NCBI GenBank assembly: GCA_900552685.1
Contig: USAJ01000015.1
Coordinates: 1 to 24,501, forward strand
DNA length: 24,501 bases
Direction of reading: 5' to 3'
From: an uncultured Collinsella sp.
GTDB lineage: Bacteria > Actinomycetota > Coriobacteriia > Coriobacteriales > Coriobacteriaceae
Numbering within the stretch: position 1 is the first letter of the stretch; every line of letters starts with the position of its first letter. A program made the position numbers and the translations under genes. The notes under the pieces were generated by a model. It was not told the DNA's origin. It was given only the letters and a program-made list of their open reading frames with translations, and did no database searches. Below, piece after piece: positions 17,305-23,972 of this stretch.

Positions 17305-17581
17305 TTAAGCAATTGCTTAATTTTGATTAAGCAACAGGGTGCCAAAAATCTACCTGCGCGATAATCGCTTTTTGCGGTTACTTGCGCGTTTTGCACGCGC
17401 TTGAGCCGATTTATTAACGCGACATGAATCTACATACGCGTAACTGGTATACAGACGAGTACAGGCTGTATTTATCGCGACGATTTACGCAGATATGGCG
17501 ACTGTAACGAACTAGTGTGTCGCTGTATTTATTCCAGCAGTTCACTTGATCTGTGGACAAGTGAGCGGTTACAACAAAACG
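17305..17581. other. Gene-free junction after the tRNA
   Basis: No credible gene. It opens with a perfect 16-bp palindrome, TTAAGCAATTGCTTAA (17305-17320); its half-site TTAAGCAA recurs at 17327-17334. Several short hairpins follow, for example CACTTG and CAAGTG around 17543-17564, and two copies of CTGTATTTAT. The AT content is higher than in the housekeeping block. Open frames here are broken up and lack ribosome sites. Confidence 0.5.
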
Positions 17582-17760
17582 CCAACCAGGATGGACTCCA
17601 TACGAGGATGCCGCAAAGGTAATGGCGGGGAAGTGCGGCAGGCGCTCTGAGAGCCGCTGTATGCCCCCATTTCTCCTCAACCCGATTACCTGTACAATGA
17701 ACCTCGAATTGTTTGAGTAATCGCCAAAAGAAAAGCCCTCGCAGGATTGCGGGGGCTTTG
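17582..17760 (-). repeat. Structured repeat, copy 1 (downstream of pilin-like gene 1)
   Basis: About 180 bp with a diverged second copy at 19310-19490. The best conserved part (17621-17672 in this copy) folds as a two-level hairpin on the - strand: outer arms AATGG/CCATT with a bulge and a GGG/CCC step, inner arms GCGGC/GCCGC around a 13-nt loop that is identical in both copies. Each copy ends in the terminator of the neighbouring pilin-like gene. It could be an RNA element or a mobile repeat. A peptide reading is less likely because no ribosome site precedes it. Confidence 0.6.
17722..17759 (-). terminator. Terminator of pilin-like gene 1
   Basis: On the - strand, a 12-bp stem (one G-T pair) with a 4-nt loop, 17732-17759, is followed by a T-rich run (TTCTTTT). 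It lies 13 nt beyond the stop codon of gene 1. Confidence 0.88.
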
Positions 17761-17772
17761 CGATGAAAGAGA

Positions 17773-18717
17773 TCAGAAGCAGAAAGCGGGGAGGACATAA
17801 AACGAGTCCGTCGCGCTGTAGCTGTAGCAAATACCGCCGCTTTGAACATAGCGAAAGGATGTGGAGCTGCGCGGTCTCACGGAACGAGTCCAGTGGCTAT
17901 AGCCTGATGCACCGGAATAGTTCGACCTCGTCACGCCCTTGGATTTGTAGCACTCGTACTGGATGCCGTCAGATTGCATATCCCCGTATACTTCGGTTGC
18001 CGAGAGCAGAAAAACCTTGTCGGTCGTCGGCGAGGGGGCACCGCCCCCGTTACCGCCAACCTTATCGGTTGTCTTTGTGACGGGTTTCACCTTTGACTGG
18101 AGCTCGCTGGGCAGGAGCAACCAGAGGTCACCGCTGTTGAGGCGGGTACGGAGCTCGGACTTATCCCAACCACCGGCATTGGTGTCCGTAGCGTTCATTC
18201 TCTGGCTACCCAAGGCAGAGTTGGTCGCCTCGAACGTCAAGCCTGCCATGCCGCTACCATCGGCCAAGTCGTCGTGGTTGATGCCGATGATACGGTACTC
18301 GAGCGTCTTGCCATTGGTCAGCTTCATCGAGAACTTGGTGCCGGCATCCATGGCGGCCTTGGCCTTGGCGTAGGCGATAGACGATGTACCGTTCTTGGCA
18401 ATGTCTTTGGCAACCGCCTCCTGCTCGTCGAGGGTCCAGTCCTTCGCGTCCTTGGCGATGGCCACCTGGACGGCCGCGGAATCGGCGCCTGCGGAGGCGC
18501 CACCGGACGCGCCTCCCTCGACGCCGCCGACCGTCCCATTGTTCACCGTGTTGCCGACCAGGTTGGACTGGTTTCGGATGGCTCCGGCCACGCCGGGTCC
18601 CGCGAACACGATGACCAGGCCGATGACGGCAATGATCAGGACGTACTCGATAATTGATTGCCCTCGGAAGCGGGTCGTTTCAGGAGCGACCCCCCCGAAG
18701 GTTAATTGCCGCTGCAT
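17773..18717 (-). CDS. Flp-type pilin-like protein with C-terminal DUF6273-like domain (gene 1, intact)
   Basis: A 314-aa secreted protein with a class III/Flp prepilin leader. The cleavage motif G/XXXXEY is RGQSIIEY, with cleavage after Gly19 and Glu24 at +5, followed by one hydrophobic helix (about 24-44). A small-residue linker leads to a C-terminal domain resembling DUF6273: GTKFSMKLTNGKTLEYRIIG, GWDKSELRTRLNSG, DKVFLLSATE and a final W-RSV...PAFCF block. This type is thought to have a lectin-like fold. Flp pilins are normally 50-80 aa, so this is a large minor pilin or adhesin. The ATG at 18717 follows GAAGGGAG; a TTG 33 nt upstream is in frame but less plausible. A G7 tract sits at codons 8-10 and is in frame. 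No Tad assembly genes are in the window. Confidence 0.82.
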   Translation of the reverse strand: MQRQLTFGGVAPETTRFRGQSIIEYVLIIAVIGLVIVFAGPGVAGAIRNQSNLVGNTVNNGTVGGVEGGASGGASAGADSAAVQVAIAKDAKDWTLDEQEAVAKDIAKNGTSSIAYAKAKAAMDAGTKFSMKLTNGKTLEYRIIGINHDDLADGSGMAGLTFEATNSALGSQRMNATDTNAGGWDKSELRTRLNSGDLWLLLPSELQSKVKPVTKTTDKVGGNGGGAPSPTTDKVFLLSATEVYGDMQSDGIQYECYKSKGVTRSNYSGASGYSHWTRSVRPRSSTSFRYVQSGGICYSYSATDSFYVLPAFCF

Positions 18718-18759
18718 GCATATACGGCTCCCTTCACTCGGGGTTTGCAATACGAGCCG

Positions 18760-18807
18760 AGCGTAGGGCTATTCCAAGTATTTGCAACGGTCTTGCCGCT
18801 GCGGCAA
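18760..18807 (-). promoter_or_regulatory. Promoter region of gene 1: -10 box and inverted repeat
   Basis: On the - strand, TACGCT (18760-18765) lies 43 nt before the ATG, with TTGCAA 16 nt further upstream. The perfect inverted repeat TTGCCGCTGCGGCAA (18793-18807) partly precedes it. Both elements recur at equivalent positions before the other two pilin-like genes, which supports a regulatory role. Confidence 0.6.
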
Positions 18808-18928
18808 CGATGACGGCAGGGGAGAAAGTCATGCGCTATTAGCGCGGCTATAACGTCCGCTTCGAATGCCGACCGTATTCATATCGAGGCAGCCATTTCA
18901 TACCTTCAGAAAGACTACTGAAAGCCGC

Positions 18929-18963
18929 AAAAAAGCGGGACCCGGCTATAAGCCGAACCCCGC
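18929..18963 (-). terminator. Terminator of the antitoxin-like gene
   Basis: On the - strand, arms GCGGG/CCCGC and CGGCT/AGCCG form a hairpin with an internal loop and are followed by six T. It lies 46 nt past the stop of the antitoxin-like gene. Confidence 0.75.
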
Positions 18964-19008
18964 CCAAGAGAAGCCTTTAGAGCCGAGACAGACAACGCGT
19001 GTGGACAA

Positions 19009-19236
19009 TCACTCAGCCTCCACCGCCATGCGCACGACCTCTTCCATCGGGTAGCGAGTGCCGCCGTCCCCGTCCAAAGCCTCGTTGTAGGCCTCGATGT
19101 CCGCCATGTCCTCAGCCTTCTCGAACGCGGCCCTTCTCACGAACTCGGAAAAGGTCATGCCCGTGGCGTCCGCATGGCCCTGAATCAAGGCCATTTCGCC
19201 CTCATCGAACTTGACCGCGATCTCGCGCATCGCCAT
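19009..19236 (-). CDS. RelB/DUF6290-like ribbon-helix-helix antitoxin
   Basis: A 75-aa protein with an N-terminal ribbon-helix-helix pattern: the strand REIAVKFDEGEMALIQ, then the helix GMTFSEFVRRAAFEK. An acidic C-terminus (EDMADIEAYNEAL, YPMEEVVRMAVE) is like that of RelB-type or DUF6290 antitoxins, which bind operator DNA and neutralise a RelE/ParE toxin. The ATG at 19236 has GGGAG 6 nt upstream; a longer in-frame reading runs through the repeat and has no ribosome site. GATAAT at 19273-19278 is a candidate -10. No toxin gene is adjacent, so this is either an orphan or a stand-alone regulator. Confidence 0.75.
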   Translation of the reverse strand: MAMREIAVKFDEGEMALIQGHADATGMTFSEFVRRAAFEKAEDMADIEAYNEALDGDGGTRYPMEEVVRMAVEAE

Positions 19237-19309
19237 GGTCGCTCCCGTAAACGCCGTCATCGAAGTGAATCCATTATCCACCCACCGTATACGCCCCGAA
19301 CTCGAAACA

Positions 19310-19490
19310 CCAAGCAGGATGGACTCTATACGAGGACGCAGCAGAGGTAATGGCGGGGGAGTGCGGCAGGCGCTCTGAGAGCCGCTGTATGACCCCATTT
19401 CTCTTCAATCCGACTACCCGTGCCATGAACCTGAAGCCGTTCGTTCGGTCGCCAAAAGAAAGCACGCGCGGGGTAACGCGGGCTTTGCGC
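19310..19490 (-). repeat. Structured repeat, copy 2 (downstream of pilin-like gene 2)
   Basis: The second copy of the ~180-bp element at 17582-17760. The core at 19349-19399 preserves the same two-level hairpin: outer AATGG/CCATT, inner GCGGC/GCCGC and an identical 13-nt loop. One outer-stem pair differs between the copies. As in copy 1, it lies directly after a pilin-like gene and includes that gene's terminator. Confidence 0.6.
19451..19486 (-). terminator. Terminator of pilin-like gene 2
   Basis: On the - strand, AAAGC and CGCG arms pair with CGCG and GCTTT around a short loop with one mismatch, then TTCTTTT. It is equivalent to, but weaker than, the terminator after gene 1. Confidence 0.65.
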
Positions 19491-19498
19491 TAGACAAG

Positions 19499-20497
19499 CT
19501 AGAAGCACCAGGCGGGGGAGACGCAAAACCAGCCCGGCGCGGAGTTGCTGTCCGACGGATTGCCGCTGCTGTCGACATGGAGGAAGCCCTTCGAGGCGTT
19601 CGGAAACACCGAACGCTCCCACCAACCGCTGCCAATGGCAATGGCAGAGTTGGGATTATAGTTCTCCGTCACCTTGCCTCTGAAGGCCTCGTACTGGGTG
19701 CCCTCGGAGGAAGTCCAGGGATAGGATGCCCAATAGGAGGTGGGGGGCGATCTCAGAGTAGCTGAGGAGGAACAGCTTGTCCGAGGTAGCCGTCACGGCG
19801 GCGTTCTTGTTCTCATCACCGCCCCCGACATTGTTCGATAGCTTTTTGACGGCCTTCACCTTGGACTGGAAATCGGAGGGCATCAGATTCCAGATCTTGC
19901 CGGAGTTCATTTTCTGACGGAGTTCAGACTTCTCCCAACCGCCGGCGTTGGTGTCAATCGCGTTCATGGGGGACCAAATGCCCGTCGTGGTGGTGAGGAA
20001 CGTGAGGCCCGCCTTGCCGGATCCGCCTGCAGGGTCATCATGATTGATGCCGATAATGCGGTAAGTCAGCGTCTTGCCATCGGTGAGCTTCATCGAGAAC
20101 TCGGTGCCGGCATCCATCGCGGCCTTCGCCTTGGCGTAGGCGGGCGACGCCTCGCCCTTGGCGGCGATGTCCTCGGCAACTGCCTTCTGCTCACCGAGGG
20201 TCCAGTCCTTCGCGTGTCCTTCGCGTCCTTGGCGAGCGCCGCCTGGACGGTCGCGGAACCCGCGCCGTTACCGCTGCCGGAACCGCTCGGTTCCCAAGTC
20301 CCACCTGCTGTCCCGTTTACCAATACTCCCGCCACCGTGTTGAACTGGTTCCTGATTGCCGACGAGACCCAAGGGCCGGCTATCATCACAACCAGGACGA
20401 TAATCGCGATGACCAGAACGTACTCGATGGCTCCTTGGCCTCGGAGGCGGGTATTCCTAGGAGATACCCACCCCCCGAAGGTTAATTGCCGCTGCAT
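19499..20497 (-). pseudogene. Flp-type pilin-like gene 2 with DUF6273-like domain, doubly frameshifted
   Basis: A paralog of gene 1 with leader MQRQLTFGGW and cleavage motif RGQGAIEY (after Gly20), a hydrophobic helix, a linker and a DUF6273-like domain ending in W-ERSV...VSPAWCF. The reading frame breaks twice. A perfect 11-bp tandem duplication (on the + strand, 20205-20215 and 20216-20226) adds 11 nt, and a C6 tract (19742-19747 as G6 on the + strand) carries one extra base. Together they add 12 nt, so both ends share a frame and only the middle is shifted. Removing both restores 328 codons matching gene 1. As read, translation stops after about 135 residues. The ribosome site GAAGGGAG and start are intact. 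Recent decay, phase variation or a homopolymer error are all possible for the second lesion. Confidence 0.8.
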
Positions 20498-20542
20498 GCA
20501 TATGCGACACTCCCTTCGCATGGGGATTGATATTGCATGCAG

Positions 20543-20605
20543 AGCGTACGTTAAAGCGAACCGACTAGCCCGTAACGTGCCGCTGAGACAACGGCGGCAC
20601 GGGTG
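20543..20605 (-). promoter_or_regulatory. Promoter region of gene 2: -10 box and inverted repeat
   Basis: On the - strand, TACGCT (20543-20548) lies 46 nt before the ATG. The TGCCG/CGGCA arms seen before genes 1 and 3 recur here (20578-20600), but with a 13-nt centre instead of 3. The flanks extend the pairing to CGTGCCG/CGGCACG. Confidence 0.5.
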
Positions 20606-20646
20606 CCCGCGCCACATAAACTGCTTGCCGTTTTGTTTCTTCAGAC

Positions 20647-21607
20647 CTACTGCCACGCCTTCGGGAGGATAACGCCGGGGGCGCAGTGATTGAAGTCACT
20701 ATGATTGGCACAGGTTGGGACATTCCAATCGGAACAGTCGAGGTTTAGATTTTTGCAATAGCTAAACATGCCGAGCATATCCATAACATCTGAGGTCTTC
20801 CACCCTGGTCCAAATTTCACGCTTTTCAGCGAACTGTCGGTGGAAAAAAGGAGACGTAAATCGCCGGCTTTCCGCGTCGACCATCCGGAGATGTCAATCT
20901 CCTCGACCTTGTAAAGGTTTTTGAGCGCCGAGTCGAATTCGACGACCGAGGACGTATCCCAGCTTGAAATACTGAAGGAAGTCGCATTGCCGCAATACGC
21001 GAATGCGTGCTGCAGATTTGTGCAGTTCGACATGTCAAACTTTGCCAGATCAAAGCTCTTGCAGTTCTCCATGTACTGAAAGCAAAATGCCAACGAGTGG
21101 ATTTCTATGCCATCGTCAATGGCCTTTACGGCCACGATATTATTTCTGTTAGGCCACCAGGGGGCAGTCGTCTTGCCGTCGTTTCCCACGGTCGCGGTGG
21201 CGTATCCATTTTCGAACCCCGTATACACCGCCGTCACGCGGCGGCTGTTGAGCATGTCACCGACTCTGGGGACCCCGCGGCGCTTGTAGAACATGAGGCT
21301 GTGGTCGTCCTCCGAGTACACGGCGAACGCTATCCCGTGAACGGGGTCCACGATGTCGGCGTCGGTCAACGACCCGTTGCCGCCGCCCGTGCCGCCCGAC
21401 TCCCAGCTCCCCTTTGAGATTCCGTTGCCGAGCGTCCCCGCCACCGTGTTGAACTGGTTTGTGATCGCCGACGAGACCCACGGTCCCGCGATCAGCACCA
21501 CCAGGACGATGATCGCGATGATCAGTACGTACTCGACTGTCGACTGCCCCTTCGGGCGGCGGGTAAATCTGGGAGATACCCCCCCCCGAAAGGAATTTCC
21601 GCTGCAT
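20647..21607 (-). CDS. Flp-type pilin-like gene 3 with BspA/DUF285-like leucine-rich domain, out of frame at a poly-G tract
   Basis: The third paralog. From ATG 21607 the frame fails at a run of nine G (C9 on the + strand, 21579-21587). With eight G it reads a 319-aa protein: MQRKFLSGGV, prepilin motif KGQSTVEY (cleavage after Gly20), the helix VLIIAIIVLVVLIAGP, a Gly/Ser linker and a BspA/DUF285-type domain. That domain starts FAVYSEDDHSLMFYKRRGVP and VTAVYTGFENG, then has repeats such as FDMSNCTNLQHAFAYC and SSWDTSSVVEF. Such domains occur in surface leucine-rich adhesins. As sequenced, only an internal start near 21501 would give an open frame, without the leader. The 5' features (GAGAGGAG, ATGCATG, promoter, inverted repeat) are intact, so an OFF state of a switchable gene is more likely than decay. 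Confidence 0.78.
21579..21587 (-). repeat. Poly-G tract (G9) in the leader of pilin-like gene 3
   Basis: Nine consecutive G on the coding strand, 19 nt downstream of the start codon. The corresponding tracts are G7 in gene 1 (18690-18696) and G6TGGG in gene 2. It is the longest homopolymer in the window that I noticed and sits where a one-base change switches the reading frame. Confidence 0.85.
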
Positions 21608-21649
21608 GCATGTGCGGCTCCTCTCGGATTGCTTTGGCTGATGCTGCAG

Positions 21650-21698
21650 AGGATAGACGCGATTACTAAGGATGAGTCAACAATGCCGCAGCGGCATT
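21650..21698 (-). promoter_or_regulatory. Promoter region of gene 3: -35/-10 and inverted repeat
   Basis: On the - strand, TATCCT (21650-21655) lies 43 nt before the ATG and TTGACT lies 19 nt further upstream. The perfect 17-bp inverted repeat AATGCCGCAGCGGCATT (21682-21698) abuts the -35, an operator-like position. A divergent + strand gene begins about 100 nt away. Confidence 0.6.
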
Positions 21699-21824
21699 CA
21701 CATTAAGAGGGTAAGGCGTTCGGAGTGACATCCCGTTCCAAAACGTATACTTGATTTAAGGCGGAGTGGAATGTGGGCGCGCAAGGAGATGCGGAATCGA
21801 TGAGAGCCTCAAAAAACTACTGCA

Positions 21825-22424
21825 GTGTTATCATCTTTCATCCTCTCTATTCTTCCATTTCTGATTCTATGGGCGGCTTGGTCAGTCCTCCCCGATGCAA
21901 TTCCCGCTCATTGGAGTGGGGGTGTGGTTGATCGATGGGGTAATAAGCTTGAATTGCTGGTTGTTCCGCTGTTTTCTCTGATTGGTTCTATTGCAATTTC
22001 TGTGTACCTTATTGTTTCCACGCGGCGAAGAGAGTTCGCGGATTTCTCTGCTCGAATGCGACGGGACTTTGTTGCGTGCTATATTTCTAGTCTTCTTTTA
22101 TCGACAACCTGCTCAGTGATAATTGCCGTTTGGATTCAGTTGATTCTTACGCAAAGCACTGCGGTTGATGGGGGACTTGGACTATCGATCCTGTATTCCC
22201 TTCCCGGGCTATATGTGATCTTGTGCACTTTGCCGCCTTTTTATGCGAGCGGCGAGAGCAAAAAGGCAGAGCGCCTGATAACAGTTCTTATTGGCTGCGC
22301 GGAGATTGTTCTTTGTGGAATAGTGCTTGAAGGTTCGGCTGCCTCTTATACGATGATTGGACTGATGATTCTGTTCTGTGCGTTTGAGATTGTGTCACAG
22401 GTAAGGGATAGCCGGTCCTTATGA
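21825..22424 (+). CDS. DUF1648 domain membrane protein (SdpI-like N-terminus)
   Basis: A 199-aa protein with about six hydrophobic segments. The DUF1648 motif LPDAIPAHWSGGVVDRWGNK follows the first helix, as in SdpI-type immunity or regulatory membrane proteins; the rest does not identify a specific role. The open frame begins at GTG 21825 with no ribosome site. A better start, ATG 21800, has AAGGAG 11 nt upstream but is one base out of frame at an A6 run (21811-21816). With five A it would give MRASKTTAVLSSF and join the frame. So either a frameshift or slippage is present, or the protein really starts at GTG. Base composition is clearly lower in GC than the housekeeping block, which suggests transfer. 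Confidence 0.7.
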   Translation: MLSSFILSILPFLILWAAWSVLPDAIPAHWSGGVVDRWGNKLELLVVPLFSLIGSIAISVYLIVSTRRREFADFSARMRRDFVACYISSLLLSTTCSVIIAVWIQLILTQSTAVDGGLGLSILYSLPGLYVILCTLPPFYASGESKKAERLITVLIGCAEIVLCGIVLEGSAASYTMIGLMILFCAFEIVSQVRDSRSL

Positions 22425-22925
22425 GTTGAATTACGCGCGTGCGGATATAAAGGTTGGCATGTTAAGCTGGTCGTTTTCTCGTTCTGGGACATTTGCAGTA
22501 GGATGAGTGGGACTAGGCGCGCTGCGGTGTGATGGTGACGGTTGAGACTTGTATCGCTGCAAATCCGCTGATGCACATTTTGCTATTGGGCTTGAAGGTG
22601 GGACCTACAGGCCTTTGTTTGGGATGTTCCGGTCGTCCAACACGTGTTGCACGGCTTTATATTGTTACGCTCGTTCGGCGCTCCGTTGGAGCATTTCCGG
22701 GTTTGTCGGCATCATGACTTGGCCAAGTGACACGCTTGCCGGGACGGTTGTAACGCCGCGCCGGTTCCGTGTGCTCCTTCGTTGTTGGCCTGTCCAGCCG
22801 GGGGCGGATTCGGCCTCATGTTGTGGCGCACGGCCTTCAGGGGCTTCCCCCTGGCGAGTTATGTTCGTCCGTATGGGTAAGGGTCGGGTTGAGCTGACAA
22901 TCCCGTGTCGGAAGGGGCTTGCACC
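22425..22925. other. About 500 bp without a convincing gene
   Basis: Several open frames cross here on both strands, but none has a ribosome site, recognisable domain or consistent codon bias. A perfect hairpin, CAGGGGCTTCCCCCTG (22838-22853), lies shortly before the next gene and could be regulatory; it lacks a T-run. Composition shifts from AT-richer to GC-rich along the stretch, consistent with a junction of transferred segments. Confidence 0.4.
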
Positions 22926-23541
22926 ATGCGCGCGATGACAGAGATTGAGTGGCTGGACGGCCGTATGACGAAGGTGCCGGAGCTCGCCCTGGGCGATGCG
23001 CTCGGCGAGAGCGTCCAGGCGGAGCTCGATTTCGGGTTCGACGACGTGTTGGAGGGCCTTTGGGTTGAGGTGCGCCATCATGAGCCGGATGAGGACTCGG
23101 ACGGCGACCCGCGCGGGAGGGGCTGCGCACCGTACGCGGACTGCCGGTACAGCCCGGTCGAACCGTCGGACCTCGACCGTGTCTTCTGCATCCTTTACGA
23201 GGGGCAGCCGAGGGTCCAGCCGCGTCGCGGGGGAGCTCGTGAACCTTTCGCGGGCCTGCGCGTTGTCCTGCCTCATGCTCGGATCTCCCTACCCGCCAGG
23301 CGCCCTCGAGGCCCTGGCCGCGTGCGCTCGATACCTCTGCGGTCCGGCTTTCACGTCCGACCTCGCCGCCCACGTCCGCGCGCGGATCCCATCCGGCCTC
23401 ACGCGCTTGAATATCGAGCTGAGGCCAAACGATGACCCACACCCCATCGGTCTTCATGATGATGCCTCGATGAGCCAGCTCGCCCAGAGCTTTCGATACA
23501 GTCGGTTGAGTCGAACAGACTTTTTTTCGAGCTTGTCCTGA
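22926..23541 (+). pseudogene. Acidic hypothetical protein, frameshifted
   Basis: Family not recognised. From ATG 22926, with AAGGGG 7 nt upstream, the frame reads an acidic protein (MRAMTEIEWLDGRMTK, LGESVQAELDFGFDDVLEG, HHEPDEDSDGDP). Codons are strongly GC-ending up to about position 23215. Beyond that the same codon bias continues in the +1 frame (VAGELVNLSRACALSCLM, GALEALAACARYL), to about 23440 or as far as the stop at 23541. This is what a single-base indel would cause. Without it the product would be about 200 aa. It may belong to a mobile element because an IS remnant lies nearby, but no signature supports this directly. Confidence 0.45.
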
Positions 23542-23855
23542 CGCATGAAAAGACCTTTTGTAAGTTCTTTTCCGTTGGCATCCTTCCTATTAGGCCCTTT
23601 GGACGTCTGGAAGGAGCAAATCATGATCAGAATCGCAAGCTGGACGCGATTCTTCGCGACCGCAAATAATGAGTCGTAGGATGGCCTGTTGATTCCACTC
23701 AGGATCTCGCTCTTTGCAATCTCATCCTGTCGAACGTCAAGCGCCGCCTCCATCTCGCTAGGCGTCTCGGCCTGATCGGCAACCGATGGAGCGTCCGTGT
23801 CTAAAGGCCACGGGAGGCCACGGCCTTTTTGCGGTTTGTAGCTACTTGTACTCAT
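23454..23855 (-). CDS. Hypothetical protein, convergent to the frameshifted gene
   Basis: A 133-aa protein of unrecognised family. The ATG has an excellent ribosome site, GGAGG with 7 nt spacing, which is the main support. The N-terminal half is hydrophilic and acidic (PSVADQAETPSEMEAALDV). The middle has a short hydrophobic segment (VQLAILIMICSF). The C-terminus is basic (RQDKLEKKSVRLNRLYRKLW) and loosely resembles the recognition part of a winged helix. Its 3' end overlaps the convergent + strand frame, so one of the two ends has probably been truncated. Confidence 0.5.
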   Translation of the reverse strand: MSTSSYKPQKGRGLPWPLDTDAPSVADQAETPSEMEAALDVRQDEIAKSEILSGINRPSYDSLFAVAKNRVQLAILIMICSFQTSKGPNRKDANGKELTKGLFMRQDKLEKKSVRLNRLYRKLWASWLIEASS

Positions 23856-23972
23856 GTTGATTCCTCCGGTGCGAGGCTATCCAACCCAATTGCCGACTGT
23901 GCCCATAATATGGTTGATTTCCGATCTCAGCCGAACACATTGAGCGGATAGGCCGTTCCCGCAGTTAGCCGA

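Noticed and set aside
17414..17830. Long - strand open frame across repeat copy 1
   Set aside because: It has no ribosome site, overlaps the terminator and the end of pilin-like gene 1, and is better explained as a frame through a structured repeat.
17773..17900. The C-terminal DUF6273-like end of gene 1 as a diversity-generating retroelement target
   Set aside because: The fold type fits, and the two paralogs differ strongly in this block. However, I found no reverse transcriptase, no template repeat and no clear enrichment of AAY-type codons in the window.
19009..19398. Longer 129-residue version of the antitoxin-like protein
   Set aside because: The N-terminal extension runs through repeat copy 2, has no family similarity and no ribosome site; the ATG at 19236 has both.
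22549..22938. 129-residue + strand open frame
   Set aside because: It has no ribosome site, odd composition (Cys, Arg and Trp rich) and no recognisable domain.
22665..23276. Long - strand open frame opposite the acidic hypothetical gene
   Set aside because: The + strand frame has a ribosome site and GC-ending codons; the - strand frame lies antisense to it and becomes low-complexity, Arg/Pro/Ala-rich, as shadows do in GC-rich DNA.
23803..23830. Terminator-like hairpin followed by T-run on the + strand (AAGGCC...GGCCTTTTT)
   Set aside because: It lies inside the start of the - strand hypothetical gene, has a long loop, and no + strand gene ends before it.
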